Positions 1-7,104 of a stretch of 28,217 nt of DNA are shown here, one piece after another (within the stretch, counting starts at the first letter, position 1; each line of letters opens with the position of its first letter). Source of the stretch: an uncultured Pseudoxanthomonas sp. (GTDB lineage Bacteria; Pseudomonadota; Gammaproteobacteria; Xanthomonadales; Xanthomonadaceae); contig NZ_CAMPJD010000055.1 in assembly GCF_946886695.1 (NCBI RefSeq), positions 1-28,217 on the forward strand, written 5' to 3'. A model generated the notes under the pieces. That model was given only the letters and a program-made list of their open reading frames with translations. It was not told the DNA's origin and did not search any database. A program made the position numbers and the translations under genes.

Positions 1-75
1 GGCGTGCAGTTCCACCCCGAGTCGATCCTGACCGAACACGGCCACGCGCTGCTGAAGAACTTCCTCGAACGATGA
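1..75 (+). CDS. trpG: TrpG, anthranilate synthase glutamine amidotransferase (3' end only)
   Basis: Only the last 24 codons are inside the window, ending at TGA 73-75. They read G-V-Q-F-H-P-E-S-I-L, the C-terminal class I glutamine amidotransferase motif whose His and Glu complete the Cys-His-Glu triad. The following trpD supports TrpG, which supplies ammonia to TrpE to make anthranilate; PabA-type dual use in folate synthesis is common and cannot be excluded. The gene is cut by the window edge, not broken. Confidence 0.9.
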   Translation, partial: GVQFHPESILTEHGHALLKNFLER

Positions 76-76
76 T

Positions 77-131
77 GTAGGGCGGGCCTCGGCCCGCCAT
101 CGCCATGCCGGTGGGCCAGGGCCCACCCTAC
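77..131. repeat. REP-like tandem palindromes between trpG and trpD
   Basis: Two perfect 8-bp hairpins lie side by side: GGCGGGCC (81-88) pairs with GGCCCGCC (91-98), and GGTGGGCC (110-117) pairs with GGCCCACC (120-127). The outer ends, GTAGGGCGGGCC (77-88) and GGCCCACCCTAC (120-131), also pair with one mismatch, so the unit can fold two ways. It fills the gap from just after the trpG stop to the trpD ribosome-binding site. The arrangement is typical of REP/BIME elements. There is no T-tract, so a plain terminator is less likely. Confidence 0.75.
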
Positions 132-140
132 GGAGCCGAC

Positions 141-1187
141 ATGCCACTGACCCCACAAGAAGCCCTGCAGCGCACCATCGAGCATCGCGAAATCTTCCAC
201 GACGAGATGGTCGACCTGATGCGCCAGATCATGCGCGGCGACGTGTCGCCGACCATGACCGCCGCCATCCTGACCGGCTTGCGCGTGAAGAAGGAAACCG
301 TCGGCGAGATCGCCGGCGCCGCCACCGTGATGCGCGAGTTCTCGCGCACCGTGGATGTCGCTGACCGGACGCATCTTGTCGACATCGTCGGAACCGGCGG
401 CGATGGCTCGCATACGTTCAACATCTCCACCTGCTCGATGTTCGTCGCGGCCGCCGCCGGTGCGCGCATCGCCAAGCATGGCAACCGCAGCGTGTCGTCG
501 AAGTCGGGCAGCGCCGATGTGCTGGAAGCGCTGGGCGTCAACATCGAACTGCAGCCGGAGCAGGTGGCGCAGTCCATCGCGCAAGCCGGCATCGGCTTCA
601 TGTTCGCGCCGGTGCACCATCCCGCGATGAAAGTCGTTGCACCGGTGCGGCGCGAAATGGGCGTGCGCACCATCTTCAACATCCTGGGGCCGCTGACCAA
701 TCCTGCCGGTGCGCCCAGCATCCTGATGGGCGTGTTCCATCCCGATCTGGTCGGCATCCAGGCGCGCGTGCTGCAGGAACTGGGGGCCGAACGCGCGCTG
801 GTGGTCTGGGGTCGCGACGGCATGGATGAACTCTCGCTGGGCGCCGGCACGCTGGTCGGTGAACTGCGCGACGGCGAAGTGCGGGAATACGAACTGCACC
901 CGGAAGACTTCGGCATTGCGATGGCCGCCAGCCGCAACCTGCGCGTGGCCGACGCCGCGGAATCGAAGACGATGCTGCTTGGCGTGCTGGACAACAAGCC
1001 CGGTCCCGCCCGCGAGATCGTGGTGCTGAACGCGGGTGCGGCGCTGTACGTGGCCGGCGTGGCGGAGAGTATCGAGGACGGCATCGCCCGTTCACGCGAT
1101 GCCATCGCCAGCGGCAAGGCCTTGGAGCACCTGCACCAGTTCGTCGCGACCACGCAGGCCCTGGGCCTGCCGCACACGGAGGCATGA
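141..1187 (+). CDS. trpD: Anthranilate phosphoribosyltransferase
   Basis: TrpD joins anthranilate to PRPP in the second step of tryptophan synthesis, in the cytoplasm. The 348-residue product is the usual length. It shows the PRPP-binding G-T-G-G-D at residues 84-88, the N-I-S-T stretch shortly after, and the [15 protein letters not shown] block at 112-126, all hallmarks of the family. I chose ATG 141 because GGAG lies at 132-135; an in-frame ATG at 105 falls inside the palindromic repeat and has no ribosome-binding site. trpG lies just upstream, and the next gene starts 1 nt after the stop codon, so they are probably co-transcribed. Confidence 0.97.
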   Translation: MPLTPQEALQRTIEHREIFHDEMVDLMRQIMRGDVSPTMTAAILTGLRVKKETVGEIAGAATVMREFSRTVDVADRTHLVDIVGTGGDGSHTFNISTCSMFVAAAAGARIAKHGNRSVSSKSGSADVLEALGVNIELQPEQVAQSIAQAGIGFMFAPVHHPAMKVVAPVRREMGVRTIFNILGPLTNPAGAPSILMGVFHPDLVGIQARVLQELGAERALVVWGRDGMDELSLGAGTLVGELRDGEVREYELHPEDFGIAMAASRNLRVADAAESKTMLLGVLDNKPGPAREIVVLNAGAALYVAGVAESIEDGIARSRDAIASGKALEHLHQFVATTQALGLPHTEA

Positions 1188-1188
1188 C

Positions 1189-1539
1189 ATGGCCGCCAGC
1201 GGATTCGCCAGCCTGCCCAAGCCGCCGTATTACGCGGTGATCTTCTCATCGCTGCGCAATAGCCAGGACGAGGCCGGCTACGGCGCCATGGCCGAGCGCA
1301 TGGTCGAACTGGCGCAGCAGCAACCCGGCTTCCTCGGCGTGGAGTCCACGCGCGGAGCCGATGGTTTCGGCATCACGGTGGCCTACTGGGAAAGCGAAGC
1401 AGCCATCCACGCCTGGCGGCAGCACGCCGAACACACCGCGGCGCGCGAGCAGGGCCGACGGGACTGGTACGACCACTTCGAGCTGCGCGTGGCCAAGGTA
1501 GAGCGGGCGTACGGGTGGGACCGGAAGAAGGGCGTGTAG
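1189..1539 (+). CDS. Antibiotic biosynthesis monooxygenase (ABM) domain protein
   Basis: A 116-residue protein with the ABM/dimeric alpha-beta barrel pattern: an opening strand (Y-Y-A-V-I-F), a helix ending in Q-P-G-F-L-G-V-E-S, a strand G-I-T-V-A-Y-W, then W-R-Q-H-x-E-H and W-Y-D-H-F-E-L-R-V. Such small proteins are usually cytoplasmic dimers. Functions range from heme or quinol oxygenases to unknown roles, so no substrate is assigned. ATG 1189 follows the trpD stop by 1 nt, with GGAGG at 1178-1182 as ribosome-binding site. An ABM gene between trpD and trpC suggests co-expression but does not show a role in tryptophan synthesis. Its TAG stop is supplied by the end of a palindromic repeat. 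Confidence 0.85.
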   Translation: MAASGFASLPKPPYYAVIFSSLRNSQDEAGYGAMAERMVELAQQQPGFLGVESTRGADGFGITVAYWESEAAIHAWRQHAEHTAAREQGRRDWYDHFELRVAKVERAYGWDRKKGV

Positions 1540-1635
1540 GAGGGGCTTTCAGCCCCGACCGGACTTCGCAAACGCTCCGAGGGCGTGTCCGATCGTCGTT
1601 GAAATCGCATTCTGTCGGGGCTGAAGCCTCTCCTA
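1537..1635. repeat. REP-like inverted repeat between ABM gene and trpC
   Basis: TAGGAGGGGCTTTCAGCCCC and three more bases (1537-1559) pair with the reverse complement at 1614-1635 (GTCGGGGCTGAAGCCTCTCCTA), with small mismatches, around a 54-nt centre. Each end also contains a smaller GGGGCT/AGCCCC hairpin. This layout, beginning TGTAGGAG and ending CTCCTACA, is a common intergenic element in Xanthomonadaceae and Pseudomonas. Its left end contains the ABM gene's stop codon. Confidence 0.75.
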
Positions 1636-1699
1636 CAGAGGAGCGGATGCGACAATGCGCCGTGCCCTGCACCGGCACGGGAACCGAACCAGGATCTAC

Positions 1700-2494
1700 A
1701 TGAGCGACATCCTCACCACCATTCTCGCCCGCAAGGCGGACGAGATCGCCGGGCGCAGCGCCCGCGTATCGCTGGCCGACCTGCGCGCGCGCATCGCCGA
1801 TGCCCCGCCGACGCGCGGCTTCGCCGATGCGCTGAACGCGATGATCGCGCAGGGCGATCCGGCGGTGATCGCCGAGGTGAAGAAGGCCAGCCCGTCCAAG
1901 GGCGTGATCCGTCCGGACTTCCGCCCGGCCGACATTGCGGTCAGTTACGAGTTCGGCGGTGCGGCCTGCCTGTCGGTGTTGACGGACGTGGATTTCTTCC
2001 AGGGCGCCGACGACTACCTGAAGCAGGCGCGCGAAGCGTGCACGCTGCCCGTGCTGCGCAAGGACTTCACCGTCGACCCCTACCAGGTGTACGAAGCGCG
2101 CGTACTGGGTGCCGACTGCATCCTGCTGATCGTGGCGGCGCTGGATGACGGCCAGCTGGTCGATCTGTCCGGCCTGGCCATGCAAATGGGCATGGACGTG
2201 CTGGTGGAGGTGCACGACATCGACGAACTGGAGCGTGCCCTGCAGGTGCCCGTGCCGCTGGTGGGCATCAACAACCGCAACCTGCGTACGTTCGAAGTGT
2301 CGCTGCAGACCACGCTGGCGATGAAGGACGCTGTGCCGAAGGACCGCCTGCTGGTGACCGAAAGCGGCATCCTGGTGCCGGAGGATGTGGCCACAATGCG
2401 TGCAGCCGGCGTCAATGCGTTCCTGGTGGGCGAGACGTTCATGCGCGCCGAGGAGCCGGGCGAGGCGCTGCGTCAGCTATTCTTCGCCGCATGA
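1700..2494 (+). CDS. trpC: Indole-3-glycerol phosphate synthase
   Basis: TrpC closes the indole ring in the fourth step of tryptophan synthesis. The 264-residue product carries the family signature [10 protein letters not shown] at 59-68 (phosphate and anthranilate binding, with the catalytic Glu/Lys pair), the L-R-K-D-F catalytic lysine strand, L-V-E-V-H-D, and G-I-N-N-R-N-L. It is a single-domain TrpC without a fused TrpF. ATG 1700 has AGGA at 1691-1694; in-frame codons upstream give no family sequence. The stop overlaps the next gene's ATG by 4 nt (ATGA), indicating translational coupling. Confidence 0.97.
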   Translation: MSDILTTILARKADEIAGRSARVSLADLRARIADAPPTRGFADALNAMIAQGDPAVIAEVKKASPSKGVIRPDFRPADIAVSYEFGGAACLSVLTDVDFFQGADDYLKQAREACTLPVLRKDFTVDPYQVYEARVLGADCILLIVAALDDGQLVDLSGLAMQMGMDVLVEVHDIDELERALQVPVPLVGINNRNLRTFEVSLQTTLAMKDAVPKDRLLVTESGILVPEDVATMRAAGVNAFLVGETFMRAEEPGEALRQLFFAA

Positions 2495-3213
2495 GCGACG
2501 CTTCCTATCCGACGCCACGCCCGGACGCTCCGGTCGTCGTTTTCGATTTCGATCACACGCTGTACGACGGTGACTCCGGTGGACACCTGGTCAGGTGGCT
2601 GATCCAGCGCAATCCGCTGCGCGTGCTGGTGGCACTGGCTGCCACGGTGGTGCTGGGCCCGATGGTGGCTTTCCTGCCTACACGCCGGCGCGGGATTTCC
2701 GGCTATATCTGGATCGGTACGTTCGGCCTGCACGGTCGCCGTACCTTCGACGCACTGATAGACAAGTACGTCGCCACCCATCAACAGGAGGTCCAGCAGC
2801 GCCTGTTGCCGATTGCGCTCGAGGTGTTTCGCGAACATCGCGCCAGCGGCGACAGCGTCGTCGTCGCCACCGGTGCGCCTCCCGAGCTGGCACGCGCCAT
2901 TCTGAGCTTCGTCGCACACGAGGATGTGCCCGTCATCGGCACGGCCGTTGGTCCGCGCTTCGGGGCGGTCGTGGCCACGCGCCACTGCCATAACGAAGAG
3001 AAGATGCGCATGCTGCGCGAGCGCGGCTATGGCGAGGTTGCCGTTGCGTATTCCGACAGCAGCGCCGACCTGCCATTGCTAAAGGCGGCACGCGCGCCCG
3101 TGGTCGTCAATCCGAAGGCGGCGCGGGTGGAGATGTTCCGCCGCGTGCTGCCGCCAGGCACACCCATCCTCAACTGGGGATGCAAGGATCGCGGCGGCGT
3201 CGCAACAACCTGA
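2491..3213 (+). CDS. HAD-IB family phosphatase, PgpC/YfhB-like
   Basis: A 240-residue HAD hydrolase. Motif I is D-F-D-H-T at 19-23, with Asp19 the expected nucleophile. Motif II is V-V-A-T-G-A, motif III the Lys in E-E-K-M-R-M-L, and motif IV Y-S-D-S-S-A-D. After motif I comes a hydrophobic stretch (about 45-63) and a W-I-x-T-F-G segment, the layout of E. coli PgpC (YfhB), which dephosphorylates phosphatidylglycerophosphate at the inner membrane. PgpC-like function is inferred from layout; other HAD-IB enzymes such as SerB or inositol/glycerol phosphatases are less likely. The start overlaps the trpC stop by 4 nt, so it is the last gene of the trp-linked transcript. Confidence 0.85.
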   Translation: MSDASYPTPRPDAPVVVFDFDHTLYDGDSGGHLVRWLIQRNPLRVLVALAATVVLGPMVAFLPTRRRGISGYIWIGTFGLHGRRTFDALIDKYVATHQQEVQQRLLPIALEVFREHRASGDSVVVATGAPPELARAILSFVAHEDVPVIGTAVGPRFGAVVATRHCHNEEKMRMLRERGYGEVAVAYSDSSADLPLLKAARAPVVVNPKAARVEMFRRVLPPGTPILNWGCKDRGGVATT

Positions 3214-3228
3214 CCGGCGACTGGCGGG

Positions 3229-3612
3229 TCAGATCCGTTCGGGTGCCTTCCAGTCCTTGATCAGGTCGGCGAACTCGATCTCGGCGAAATCCTGGTATTC
3301 GCCCGCGTCGTAGAAGCGGCCGTAGCAGCCCTTGCAGCTTTCGAACCAGATATGCGGTTGCAACGGATCGACCATGCGGATCAATGGGCGTTCGCCGATG
3401 CAGGCCGGGCAGGCGATCCGGTCGATCCTGTTGTACTGCTCACCTTGCGCAGGATCGCCGATGTCGATCTCTTCCGCGCGGTCCTTCAGCGTCTCGTGAT
3501 CCACCATTTCGAACCACAGGCCCTTGCACTGCGTGCAGCGATGGACGTTGGCTTGGGGAATGGTGATCAGTTCCATCGTGCCTTGGCACTTGGGGCATTG
3601 CATGGGCGTCAT
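3229..3612 (-). CDS. TFIIB-type zinc-ribbon (zf-TFIIB) domain protein
   Basis: A 127-residue soluble protein with paired cysteine knuckles: C-P-K-C near the N-terminus and C-T-Q-C about 20 residues later, with G-L-W-F-E following as in zf-TFIIB proteins. A second set, C-P-A-C and C-K-G-C-Y, lies in the C-terminal half and suggests two zinc sites. Function is unknown. I placed the start at ATG 3612; ATG 3603 is equally possible, while upstream codons would run into virD4 and are arginine/proline-rich low-complexity sequence. It converges with the HAD gene and ends 15 nt from it. It is probably backbone flanking the secretion locus. Confidence 0.8.
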   Translation of the reverse strand: MTPMQCPKCQGTMELITIPQANVHRCTQCKGLWFEMVDHETLKDRAEEIDIGDPAQGEQYNRIDRIACPACIGERPLIRMVDPLQPHIWFESCKGCYGRFYDAGEYQDFAEIEFADLIKDWKAPERI

Positions 3613-3676
3613 CTCGGCCGGGGCGGGTCGCGGGATTCTACCGCGGCCTTCCTGGCCTGCCACCGCCTGCGGACAC

Positions 3677-5347
3677 CTAGAGCCGTAGAGGCTCGACATC
3701 TACCTTCGACATCAGTCGCTTGGTGAAATAGCTGTCCTGGTAGTAGCGGACCTTGCGGCACAGGATGGGGTGGGCGAGGCCTTCGTACAGCACGATCTCC
3801 TTCTCCGGCCCCATCGCCTTGAGTTCCTGCGGCAGCATCAGGGCGCGCTTCTCCAACACCTCGTTGTCCGATACGTTGCGCCCCTGGCCATGCGAGCGCG
3901 TGCGAGCACGCCGCCGGATGGTGGTGTAGCCGAGCATCTCCGAGTAGTCGTTCGCGTCCTGTTGCTCGCGCGGTGCATAGATAATCTGCAGCGCGTGATT
4001 GGTGATGATGGTGCGCGAGACCTCTTTTCCGTAGACGGCATCCAGCTGCGCCATCGACTGGATGATCGGCAGGAGGCGCAGGTTGTAGCCCGCCATGTAC
4101 GCGACCGCTTTCGCGATGATGTCCACCTTGCCTATCGCGGTGAACTCATCCATCAGCAGAAGGCACTGGTGCTTGAGCGACGCATCGTTCTGGGGCAATA
4201 CCTTCGTGTTGACGTTGATCAGTTGGCTGAAGAACAGGTTCACGATGAGCCGGCTCTCCGCCAGCTTGTTGGGCTGGATGCCGACATAGATCGTCATCCG
4301 GCGCCTGCGCACGTCGTCGAGACGGAAATCATCGGCGCTGGTGGCGGCATCGAGCACCGGGTTGAGCCAGGGATTCAACGGCTCGCGGAACGAGCCGATG
4401 ATGGAGGCGAAGGTGACGTCGGCCTGTGAGAGCAATCCAGCGAACGCAGTCTGCGCGTGACTGCTGAGGAATGGCGCCTGCACCAAATTTTGCAAGTAGG
4501 GTTTGAGTTCACCGCCGTCTCCCGAGGCCAGGCGCAGCACGGCGCCCAGCGTGGGCGGCTCCGCACTGGGGTCGCGGTCGTGTCGCTCGAACAGGTACAG
4601 TGAGAAGGCGAGGAACGCATTGCGCGCCTGGCTGACCCAGAACTTGTCCTTGTCGTCGGCGTCGGGGTAGAGCATCGCGGCAATGCTCTGCAGGTCCGAC
4701 ACTCGGAACGCGGGATCGGGCGAGACATAGGTCATCGGATTCCAGCGATGCGTGCGCCTGTCCTCTGCGAACGGATTGAACAGGTAAACCTCATGGCCGA
4801 TCGACTGTCGCCAGCCGGAGGTCAGGTCGAAGTTCTCCTGCTTGATGTCCAGCACCACCGCCGACTCCCGATAGTCCAGCAGGTTGGGGATCACCACACC
4901 GACACCCTTGCCCGAACGGGTGGGCGCTGCGAGGATCACGAACTGCTGTCCCGGAAGTCTCAGCAGCTTGCCGTTCAACTGGCCGACGACGATGCCGTCG
5001 TCCCGGCGTCCGAGGAAGCCTTTTCTCGCCACGTCGACCATGCCCGCGAAGCGGGCGCGGCCATGCAGGTTGCGATGGCTGCGCAGCTTGAACAGCATCA
5101 CCACCAGCGCTGCCCATGCCAGCAGCATCAATCCGCCGCCGATGCCGCCCGCTGCCTTGATCCGCCATGCGTAAGGCTGCACGCGGGGATGGTCGAGATG
5201 CTTCAGATAATCGAAATAGGTACCGAAGCCGAGCAGGTCGCCGTCCATGCCGAGGAACAGCAGCGCGAGGTAGCCGGAAAGATAGATCGCCGCCGTGGCG
5301 GCCAGTACCGCCAGGACCAGCGCAGTCAGAACGCGAACATTGCCCAA
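3677..5347 (-). CDS. virD4: VirD4 type IV coupling protein
   Basis: The 556-residue inner-membrane ATPase selects substrates and feeds them to the VirB channel. There are two N-terminal membrane spans (about 8-33 and 66-87), then Walker A A-P-T-R-S-G-K-G at 141-148 and Walker B L-L-L-M-D-E-F. The stretch between the two motifs includes the all-alpha domain that binds XVIPCD signals in Xanthomonas. The frame is closed by a TGA 21 nt upstream, and the only workable start before the first span is TTG 5347, 3 nt after GGGGGA, so it appears to use a TTG codon. It lies 61 nt downstream of the coiled-coil gene in the same direction, and opposite to the virB genes. Confidence 0.96.
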   Translation of the reverse strand: MGNVRVLTALVLAVLAATAAIYLSGYLALLFLGMDGDLLGFGTYFDYLKHLDHPRVQPYAWRIKAAGGIGGGLMLLAWAALVVMLFKLRSHRNLHGRARFAGMVDVARKGFLGRRDDGIVVGQLNGKLLRLPGQQFVILAAPTRSGKGVGVVIPNLLDYRESAVVLDIKQENFDLTSGWRQSIGHEVYLFNPFAEDRRTHRWNPMTYVSPDPAFRVSDLQSIAAMLYPDADDKDKFWVSQARNAFLAFSLYLFERHDRDPSAEPPTLGAVLRLASGDGGELKPYLQNLVQAPFLSSHAQTAFAGLLSQADVTFASIIGSFREPLNPWLNPVLDAATSADDFRLDDVRRRRMTIYVGIQPNKLAESRLIVNLFFSQLINVNTKVLPQNDASLKHQCLLLMDEFTAIGKVDIIAKAVAYMAGYNLRLLPIIQSMAQLDAVYGKEVSRTIITNHALQIIYAPREQQDANDYSEMLGYTTIRRRARTRSHGQGRNVSDNEVLEKRALMLPQELKAMGPEKEIVLYEGLAHPILCRKVRYYQDSYFTKRLMSKVDVEPLRL

Positions 5348-5408
5348 ACATCCCCCTTTGAAACCGCGTCATGACAATTGGACGCGGTTACCTGCTTCGT
5401 GGCGTGCC

Positions 5409-6005
5409 TCAGCGGCTGCCGTCCTTATGCTTGCCATCCATCCGGGTTTCCCCGGTGTCGATCAGCACGTACTGATCGTTCTTCTCCCAGCGTGGCAGTC
5501 CTTCCTGAAGCTTCAGACAGGGCGTGCCGCCGCAAGACGTGATGGTCACCTGCTGCAGCGCCTCGAGCACCTCGGCATCCACCTGTGCACGCTCGACGCG
5601 GCCGATGTTGTGCCAGGCTGCGTAACCGGTGCCAGCGACGAGCAGAAGGCAGCCCGCAGACAGGATCCCCAACGATTTCCATCCCAGGAGGCCTGCGCGC
5701 CGAGATAGGGCCGCCTGTTCGCGCTGCAGATGGTCGGCGACCTGCTTCAGGCGGGTAGCGGTGTCGCCGATATCCTGCGTGGCGCGGGGAATCTCCTGCG
5801 ACAAGGCATCGCGTACCGCAATGCGCGCCTGCTCCGACATCTCGCGTTTGCCTTCCTCGATGGTCTTCCTCACGACGATGGCGGAACCCTGCAGTTCCTG
5901 AGCGGACGCCTGCTGTGCGGCGGCGGCTTTTTCGCATTGCTGCGTGAGGTGCGCCGCCAGCAGTGCCGAGTTGGCAATGAACTCTTCCATCTTCGCCGAT
6001 TCCAT
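5409..6005 (-). CDS. Coiled-coil membrane protein encoded upstream of virD4
   Basis: A 198-residue protein I cannot assign to a named family. Residues 1-105 are helical and rich in Ala, Gln, Glu and Lys, with heptad spacing suggesting a coiled coil. One transmembrane helix spans about 107-131, and a short C-terminal domain contains the pair S-C-G-G-T-P-C (Cys158, Cys163). The long coiled coil before the span would be cytoplasmic and the Cys-containing tail periplasmic. ATG 6005 was chosen because GGGAG lies just upstream; longer in-frame starts (to 6113) give non-helical sequence. Its position makes a VirD4 partner or assembly factor plausible. Mobilization accessory proteins can have a similar shape, but no relaxase is present. 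Confidence 0.75.
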   Translation of the reverse strand: MESAKMEEFIANSALLAAHLTQQCEKAAAAQQASAQELQGSAIVVRKTIEEGKREMSEQARIAVRDALSQEIPRATQDIGDTATRLKQVADHLQREQAALSRRAGLLGWKSLGILSAGCLLLVAGTGYAAWHNIGRVERAQVDAEVLEALQQVTITSCGGTPCLKLQEGLPRWEKNDQYVLIDTGETRMDGKHKDGSR

Positions 6006-6310
6006 ATCGCTCCCTGCATCCCCGTCGCGTATCACGGCAGAAGAATGACGCGATACGCGTCCGTGTTTCAAGTATGACGTTGTGCTCATGTGGCCCGTGT
6101 GACATCTGCGCATGAAGACAGTTGGAAATGTGAAAGTCGCACTCGTTCATCGCAGTGAAGATTCGCTTCACGTGACTCTGTGACGAGATCGAACCTTTAA
6201 CGTGCATCTTCACATTCATGATCGAACAAATCTCTTTGTCTTCATTTTCCTGCAATAAATGGCTTGTTTTATGGGCTTTCCGTTTATCGATGCATGGCCA
6301 CTGTGATTTC

Positions 6311-6326
6311 AGTAAACAGATTTACT
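6311..6326. promoter_or_regulatory. Candidate operator palindrome upstream of the virB promoter
   Basis: AGTAAA-CAGA-TTTACT is a perfect 6-bp inverted repeat with a 4-nt centre. It sits 11 nt upstream of the predicted -35 box, about -54 from the expected start, a usual place for an activator. GTAAA half-sites recall CpxR boxes, and CpxR controls the T4SS in Xanthomonas citri. However, CpxR sites are direct repeats and this is inverted, so the regulator is unknown. Confidence 0.45.
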
Positions 6327-6337
6327 TCCAATGTTGG

Positions 6338-6366
6338 TTGACGACACAAAATCTCGTGGCTATGTT
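6338..6366 (+). promoter_or_regulatory. Sigma-70-type promoter for the virB7-virB6 operon
   Basis: TTGACG (6338-6343) and TATGTT (6361-6366) are separated by exactly 17 nt in the A+T-rich part of the divergent region. They match 5 of 6 and 4 of 6 consensus positions. Transcription would start near 6373 and give a leader of about 265 nt before virB7. This is the best rightward promoter I see before virB7. Confidence 0.55.
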
Positions 6367-6449
6367 CGGCTCGAAGGTCGTGATGCAGTACCGGATCTGA
6401 TGTGCAACGCGCATCAACGCGTGCATGAAGACCAAAGGAGCGGGAAAGC

Positions 6450-6641
6450 ATGGATGCCATTACAGGGGGTAATGCACGGGCGCATGTTCCGTGCACGGCG
6501 ACGGCCGCGGGAGATCTGCGGCCCCGGGCGCGTTGTGGCGCGCTTTGCCACCCGGAGACAATCATCAGTGCCGTGACGCACTCCCCTGGGAGCGCGCATC
6601 GGGTGTGTGTTGCCGACGATTGCAGGATGGTGGATGCGTGA
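6450..6641 (+). CDS. Possible 63-residue leader peptide overlapping virB7
   Basis: ATG 6450 is preceded by AAAGGAG (6434-6440, 9-nt spacing). The frame ends in a TGA that overlaps the virB7 GTG as GTGA (6638-6641). The spacing and overlap suggest translation that could couple to virB7. The peptide has no recognisable domain, membrane span or signal, and its codon pattern is not convincingly coding. It may be a leader peptide or chance. Confidence 0.25.
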   Translation: MDAITGGNARAHVPCTATAAGDLRPRARCGALCHPETIISAVTHSPGSAHRVCVADDCRMVDA

Positions 6642-7087
6642 GCCGGAACGTCGTTATTCGCGGTGTGATGTTGTCGTTGATGGTGATGGTGCCGCTGGCG
6701 GTGGCCGGATGCGCCGCGCCCAGGGCGGCGGATGTCGGTGGCCGGTGGCGGCCCGTCAATCGGTTCGCAGAGGCGCCGCAGGCCATTCCCCTGCAGCAGG
6801 GCTACGTGTACCAGGCGTCGCCCGTCGATGGAACATTGAAGACCATGCTCGGTCGCTGGGCGAAGGATGCACGCCTCACGCTGGCGTACCTGCATCCGAA
6901 TGACTACACACTGCACGCGCCGGTGGCGCAGATCAGCACGGGCAGTCTCGAGGATGCGGCGGCGCAATTGTCCGCAGCCTATGCGTCGCAAGGCGTTCGG
7001 GTGGTGGTCGAGCGCCCGCGGATCATCGTCAGTCAGACCTCGCAGCTCGCGACGGATCCCGCGCCGGCCGCGGCCATGGACGAATAG
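6638..7087 (+). CDS. virB7: VirB7, outer-membrane lipoprotein with N0-like domain
   Basis: VirB7 anchors the outer-membrane ring of the T4SS core complex together with VirB9 and VirB10. The 149-residue product starts with a short signal peptide ending in the lipobox L-A-V-A-G-C (Cys25). It then has an I-P-L motif (50-52) in the segment that binds VirB9 in X. citri. Residues 55-132 fit the extra secretin N0-like domain of xanthomonad VirB7; classical VirB7 is only about 50 residues. The length is close to the 139 residues of the X. citri protein. I chose GTG 6638, with AGGA at 6624-6627; ATG 6668 is an alternative with a weaker ribosome site. First gene of the virB operon. Confidence 0.88.
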   Translation: MSRNVVIRGVMLSLMVMVPLAVAGCAAPRAADVGGRWRPVNRFAEAPQAIPLQQGYVYQASPVDGTLKTMLGRWAKDARLTLAYLHPNDYTLHAPVAQISTGSLEDAAAQLSAAYASQGVRVVVERPRIIVSQTSQLATDPAPAAAMDE

Positions 7088-7104
7088 GGTTAAGGGCCGC
7101 ACGC

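Larger units (their letters stand above)
6006..6637. promoter_or_regulatory. Divergent control region between virD4 and virB operons
   Basis: This 632-nt gap separates the leftward virD4 unit from the rightward virB unit and is clearly richer in A+T around 6200-6370. Visible elements: an 8-bp inverted repeat CGCGTATC/GATACGCG (6026-6033/6052-6059) near the leftward gene start; GTGAAG-ATTCG-CTTCAC (6155-6171) overlapping the palindrome TCACGTGA (6168-6175); AGTAAA-CAGA-TTTACT (6311-6326); a promoter at 6338-6366; and leader hairpins CATTAC/GTAATG (6458-6474) and GCACGG/CCGTGC (6474-6494). A leftward TTGAAA (6071-6066) with a poor -10 could serve the coiled-coil gene. No protein longer than a possible 63-residue leader peptide is supported. 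Confidence 0.7.

Noticed and set aside
128..1249. A long open frame on the minus strand across trpD
   Set aside because: It is an antisense shadow in high-GC sequence; its product is Arg/Ser/Pro-rich without any family motif, whereas the plus strand is clearly TrpD.
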